Below, piece after piece: positions 60,610-64,000 of a stretch of DNA of 64,000 nt. Origin of the DNA: Schauerella fraxinea (GTDB taxonomy: Bacteria > Pseudomonadota > Gammaproteobacteria > Burkholderiales > Burkholderiaceae_B); contig JAVDKL010000001.1 in assembly GCA_030849965.1 (NCBI GenBank), positions 2,028,554-2,092,553 of the forward strand, written 5' to 3'. Each line of letters begins with the position of its first letter. Within the stretch, counting starts at the first letter, position 1. Made by a program: the position numbers and the translations under genes. Below the pieces are notes generated by a model. That model had not been told where the DNA came from and ran no database searches. It saw only the letters and a program-made list of their open reading frames with translations.

Positions 60610-62220
60610 ATGTTGCGTGTGGATCTGCGGCGGCTGATTCTTTCCCTCTGCCTGCTTTCGCTGGTGGTGGGACTGGGTGCGAGCCTGTACGCCAGCCACT
60701 TGGTACAGCGCGATCTGCTGCTTACCAATGCGCTTGAAGCCAATCGCAACTACGCTCAAAAAGTTGCCAGTCTCACCAATACGCTGTTGGCCGATATCGC
60801 CGACGAATTGGCCTATTCGGCCAAGCAACTCGCCGTCATGGATCGCTCGCCCGAGCGCATCAGTAGTGAAGTCAGCCGGCTGTACAGCAACAGCAAGCAT
60901 TTCAATTCGTTGATCGTCGTGCGCGCTGACGGCACGCCAGTTGGCGAAGCGCCTGTCGATCTGGGCATCGTGGGCAAGCGCGTGGATACCGAGCGCAGCC
61001 GCTTTGCTCTGGGTCTGCGCAAACCTTATCTAAGCGAACCCTTCAAGGCCGTGACCGGGCGCTGGGTGGTGTCACATGTGGAGCCGATCTTCGCCGTCGA
61101 CGGTCGTTACCTCGGCTACATCATCGGCAGCATCTATCTACATTCCCCCAACGCGTTGCAGGCGCTGCTGGGCACGCATTTCTACCGCGATGGCTCGAGC
61201 CTCTTCGTGGTGGACCAAGCCGGCCAACTCATCTATCACCCCCAACCCGAGCGCATCGGGCAGTCGATCGCCGATAACCCGTCGGTCAAGGCTGTGCTCA
61301 AGGGCGCGATTGGCCAGATGCGGATCGAGGACGATGAGCAAATCGATATGCTGACGGGCTATGCCCCGGTGCCGTTCAGCGGCTGGGGCATCGTCAGCCA
61401 ACGGCCTGCCGTGCTCGCGCTGCAGCGTCTGAACGATTTGGCCGCCCTTACCGTGCGCAATGCGTTGCCATTGCTGCTGATCTCGTTGCTGGCCATCTGG
61501 GGGCTCTCCAAACTGATCGCCCGCCCCCTTTGGGATCTGGCGAGCCTGGCCAAGCAGATGGGCGAGACGGACGCGTCGGACCAGATACGCGGTGTGCGCG
61601 CCTGGTACTTCGAAGCGTCGCAGCTGAAGCGTGCCATGCTGGCGGGGCTATGGTCGATGAATCACAAGATCCACAATCTGCGCCAGGAGAGCACGACCGA
61701 TCCGCTGAGCGGCCTGCTCAACCGGCGCGGCATGGAGCACGCGGTCGAGCAGATTCGTAGCGGCAACCAGCCGACGGCAGTGGTGGCGATCGACATCGAT
61801 CGATTCAAGGTCATCAACGACACGCTCGGACACGATGCGGGTGACGGGGTGATCCGTTTGCTGGCAGCCATGATGCGCCAGGAGTCCCGCGGTGGCGATC
61901 AGTTGGTGCGCGCCGGGGGCGAGGAATTCATGATGCTGCTGCCCAATACGGGCTTGGTGGATGCCGCCCGCGTGGCGGAACGCTTGCGCGTCGCGGTTGA
62001 GGGCGCGCCTGCCGTCGAAGGGATGCGGGTGACCGTGTCGTGCGGGGTGTCCCACTTCCCCACGATTCACGACGACATCGATGTGACGATCAAGCGCGCC
62101 GACACGGCCCTTTATTTCGCCAAGAACAATGGGCGAAACGTGACCGCGATCTCGGATCCGGCCACGCCTCGCGGTTATCGCCTGTTTAACGGGCTCGCTT
62201 ACCCGGTGGCGGCGCCTTAA
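60610..62220 (+). CDS. Membrane diguanylate cyclase with periplasmic Cache sensor
   Basis: A 536-aa protein: TM1 (residues 5-30), a double-Cache-like periplasmic domain (about 35-270, with FNSLIVVRADGTPVGEAP and SSLFVVDQAGQLIYHPQ), TM2 (about 275-300), a HAMP-like segment and a C-terminal GGDEF domain with active site RAGGEEFMMLL. It should make cyclic-di-GMP in response to an external ligand. ATG at 60610 has AAGG upstream; an earlier ATG at 60586 is less likely. It ends 35 bp inside the convergent AsmA-family gene. Confidence 0.91.
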   Translation: MLRVDLRRLILSLCLLSLVVGLGASLYASHLVQRDLLLTNALEANRNYAQKVASLTNTLLADIADELAYSAKQLAVMDRSPERISSEVSRLYSNSKHFNSLIVVRADGTPVGEAPVDLGIVGKRVDTERSRFALGLRKPYLSEPFKAVTGRWVVSHVEPIFAVDGRYLGYIIGSIYLHSPNALQALLGTHFYRDGSSLFVVDQAGQLIYHPQPERIGQSIADNPSVKAVLKGAIGQMRIEDDEQIDMLTGYAPVPFSGWGIVSQRPAVLALQRLNDLAALTVRNALPLLLISLLAIWGLSKLIARPLWDLASLAKQMGETDASDQIRGVRAWYFEASQLKRAMLAGLWSMNHKIHNLRQESTTDPLSGLLNRRGMEHAVEQIRSGNQPTAVVAIDIDRFKVINDTLGHDAGDGVIRLLAAMMRQESRGGDQLVRAGGEEFMMLLPNTGLVDAARVAERLRVAVEGAPAVEGMRVTVSCGVSHFPTIHDDIDVTIKRADTALYFAKNNGRNVTAISDPATPRGYRLFNGLAYPVAAP

Positions 62221-64000
62221 CCGGCTTCTGCATCTGACGCAGCAGCGTCGTGCACTGGTTTTCTTCATCCTCGCCCGCGCTCGGTGCGATCAGCGCCAAC
62301 AGGCCTGCCACGGGCGTCAATGCGGCCCCCAGCACCACCATCCCGGCGCCACGCGCGGCCAACGGCACGACCTTGACGCCAGCCTTGGGATCCTTGAACG
62401 TGCCCTCCACGTACAGCGGCGAACGCAGCGAAAACACGCGGAAGCCTTTGCTTTCCGGCGTGATGTCCAGGTCGAGCGCTTCGTTCTTGAAGTTGGCAGT
62501 GCCATCAATTTTGATCAGCGCATTTTCGGTATCGAACAAGAAGAGGCGCGTGGTGAGCAACCCATCCTTGATACCCGCATCGGTCACGCCGCAATTGATC
62601 GCCACTTCATCGTCGCCAAACAGCTTGCTGATCACGTAGTTGCCCACGTTGAGTCCTGCAATTTCCATCAACGATCGGCTGATGACACCGTCGTTGACGA
62701 TCAGCTTGAGCTCGCCATTGGAGCTGCCCAACAAGGCTGCCACGGAATTGCCGGTGCCGGTAAGCGCAACGTCGCCGTTCATCTGGCCCAAGCTCTTCTG
62801 CATGGATTCAGTCGTGGAAAACAACTGCTTGAGCCGGAGACGGCGGGCCGTGGCTTTCACGCGGCCCGTCATGGGTGTTTTCGCGCCATCCAATTGGATC
62901 GTGGTATTCATCGATCCACCGGCCATCGCGAAGTTGAGGGGATCGAGGGTGAGCTTGCCGGCATCCATCACAGCATGCACATTGAGATCCGACAGCGGCA
63001 ATGCGTCGCCGTGCTCGATCTTGCCGGCCTTCAAGCGCACGTCAGCGTCCATGTCGCGCCAGCGTTCGGTGCGGAACTCACTGACCGGCAACGCCTTGTT
63101 TGTGGGCTGCTTCTTCGTTTCGTCGGAAGGCTTCTTCGCGCCGCCCGATTGAACGCCCACCAACGGGCCCAAGTCAGCCAAGCGCAATTGCTTGGAGGTC
63201 AATTCGCCGGTCAGTTTGGGACGCGGTTGGCCGAGTGCAAACGTGAGCGAGCCATGCAGATCGCTCTGCCCGACGCGGCCATTGAAATTCTCATATTTGA
63301 ATCGCGCGCCCTCGGCACGCTGCAACTCAGCCACCAAGCGGCCGTCGGTCGAATAAGGCGGCGTGTCCGGCAGCGCCACCCCGATCAACGGATACAGATC
63401 GGCCATGCTCTTGCCGGAGAACTTAAGTTTCACATCCAGGGCGCCGAGATTCAGGGGTTCGGTCACCGTCCCCACTACCACCGCTTTGGTATCTCCCACG
63501 CTCACATCGGCTTGCACAGGGAAAGGCGTTTGCGCATCCTGCAAAGCGAGCATGCCGCCGATCTTGCCCTCGCCCTTCAAAGGCAGCGCTTTGTATTTGC
63601 CTTTTACGGCCCACCCAAACACGTAGTCTTTAGGGATCGGAGCGCCTTCCGGCAGTGCGGCCGCACCGGCGATTTCGGGGTATGGCACGGGCTTGCCCAG
63701 CGGATCGATCAATACTTCAAGATCGGCCTGCAGGGTCTCATCAGCAAACCCGACCCGGCCTTTGTCGAATCCGATTTCGTTGATATCGAGCACCCACTTG
63801 GACGGCTCATCCGAATCGGACGTGGACGATTTGATATTGAAATCCCAATTGGCACGCCCATCCTTCAACCGCTGCAAATCCGCGGACGGTTGCGTCAGTT
63901 GAATGCTGCGAATCACGACGCGATGGCTGATCAGCGGCAATGGCGACAAACTGAATTCGCCGCGCTGCAGCGTGGCAAACTGCGGGGCCTTGGCCCACTC
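62186..64000 (-). CDS. AsmA family outer-membrane biogenesis protein, 5' end outside window
   Basis: The frame is open to the right edge (upstream in-frame residues EWAKAPQFATLQRGEFSLSPLP continue the AsmA pattern), so at least 604 C-terminal residues are present and the start lies beyond 64000. Segments such as SIQLTQPSADLQRLKDGRANWDF, the AsmA_2 region (GKLTLDPLNFAMAGGSMNTTIQLDG) and GVKVVPLAARGAGMVVLGAALTPVAGLLALI near the C-terminus fit AsmA/TAM-like lipid-transport proteins. It is convergent with and overlaps the diguanylate cyclase by 35 bp. Confidence 0.88.
   Translation of the reverse strand, partial: EWAKAPQFATLQRGEFSLSPLPLISHRVVIRSIQLTQPSADLQRLKDGRANWDFNIKSSTSDSDEPSKWVLDINEIGFDKGRVGFADETLQADLEVLIDPLGKPVPYPEIAGAAALPEGAPIPKDYVFGWAVKGKYKALPLKGEGKIGGMLALQDAQTPFPVQADVSVGDTKAVVVGTVTEPLNLGALDVKLKFSGKSMADLYPLIGVALPDTPPYSTDGRLVAELQRAEGARFKYENFNGRVGQSDLHGSLTFALGQPRPKLTGELTSKQLRLADLGPLVGVQSGGAKKPSDETKKQPTNKALPVSEFRTERWRDMDADVRLKAGKIEHGDALPLSDLNVHAVMDAGKLTLDPLNFAMAGGSMNTTIQLDGAKTPMTGRVKATARRLRLKQLFSTTESMQKSLGQMNGDVALTGTGNSVAALLGSSNGELKLIVNDGVISRSLMEIAGLNVGNYVISKLFGDDEVAINCGVTDAGIKDGLLTTRLFLFDTENALIKIDGTANFKNEALDLDITPESKGFRVFSLRSPLYVEGTFKDPKAGVKVVPLAARGAGMVVLGAALTPVAGLLALIAPSAGEDEENQCTTLLRQMQKPVKAPPPGKRAR

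Noticed and set aside
60382-60900. 172-codon minus-strand frame overlapping tRNA-Lys and the cyclase gene
   Set aside because: It crosses the tRNA and lies antisense to a well-supported membrane cyclase.

Overview
The window is about 63% GC, densely packed and bacterial. Three Bug-type (tripartite tricarboxylate family) periplasmic receptors, a Bordetella-like ProQ, a PACE efflux pump, many LysR/GntR/IclR regulators and the general gene style point to a betaproteobacterium of the Burkholderiales, most likely Alcaligenaceae (Bordetella/Achromobacter relatives). No rRNA, CRISPR array, IS element or integrase gene was found. There is one tRNA, tRNA-Lys(CTT).

Layout. 1-820: AT-richer edge with the end of a HEPN-type protein, probably the rim of an acquired island. 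0.8-16.4 kb: mixed housekeeping and stress genes: pirin, a NYN-LOTUS RNA-binding protein, a PACE pump with divergent LysR, a haloacetate-dehalogenase-like hydrolase, an exported cupin/CMD pair with divergent LysR, a PHB-depolymerase-like esterase, a methyltransferase, a QseBC-type two-component system with a YgiW-like OB-fold protein, and a FUSC transporter. 16.5-25.6 kb: a GntR-controlled sugar-acid operon (two solute receptors, an idonate/gulonate-type dehydrogenase, two permeases, an ATPase, D-mannonate dehydratase, fructuronate reductase). Together these could import an aldonate and convert it to 2-keto-3-deoxygluconate. 25.7-31 kb: MarR, then the CstA/YbdD pyruvate-type importer with a divergent Cache-domain sensor kinase and a LuxR-type response regulator. 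31-33.4 kb: a lone Bug receptor and ProQ.

33.4-46.9 kb holds the most unusual system: eleven same-strand genes facing an IclR regulator. They encode a CobW/G3E metallochaperone, a cyclic amidohydrolase, a cysteine amidohydrolase, a complete Liv-type ABC importer, and two MmgE/PrpD proteins flanking a fumarate-reductase-like flavoprotein. Read as a pathway, this suggests uptake of a cyclic imide, hydantoin or similar compound, ring opening, deamidation to a polycarboxylate, then desaturation and hydration. I know of no described pathway with exactly this gene set. 47.1-54.6 kb: a second catabolic cluster (GntR, Bug, crotonase, CaiB/BaiF CoA-transferase, LysR, Bug, amidase). 54.8-56 kb: map with a ParD-like gene. 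56-62.2 kb: three cyclic-di-GMP genes around tRNA-Lys. The right edge is an incomplete AsmA-family gene.

A recurring DNA-level theme is short imperfect repeats that begin inside the 3' end of a gene, including its stop codon, and continue into the downstream spacer (IclR 39 bp, amidase 52 bp, map 30 bp; an inverted version lies at 6041-6091). Several palindromes that look like operators sit in divergent promoter regions and are listed individually.
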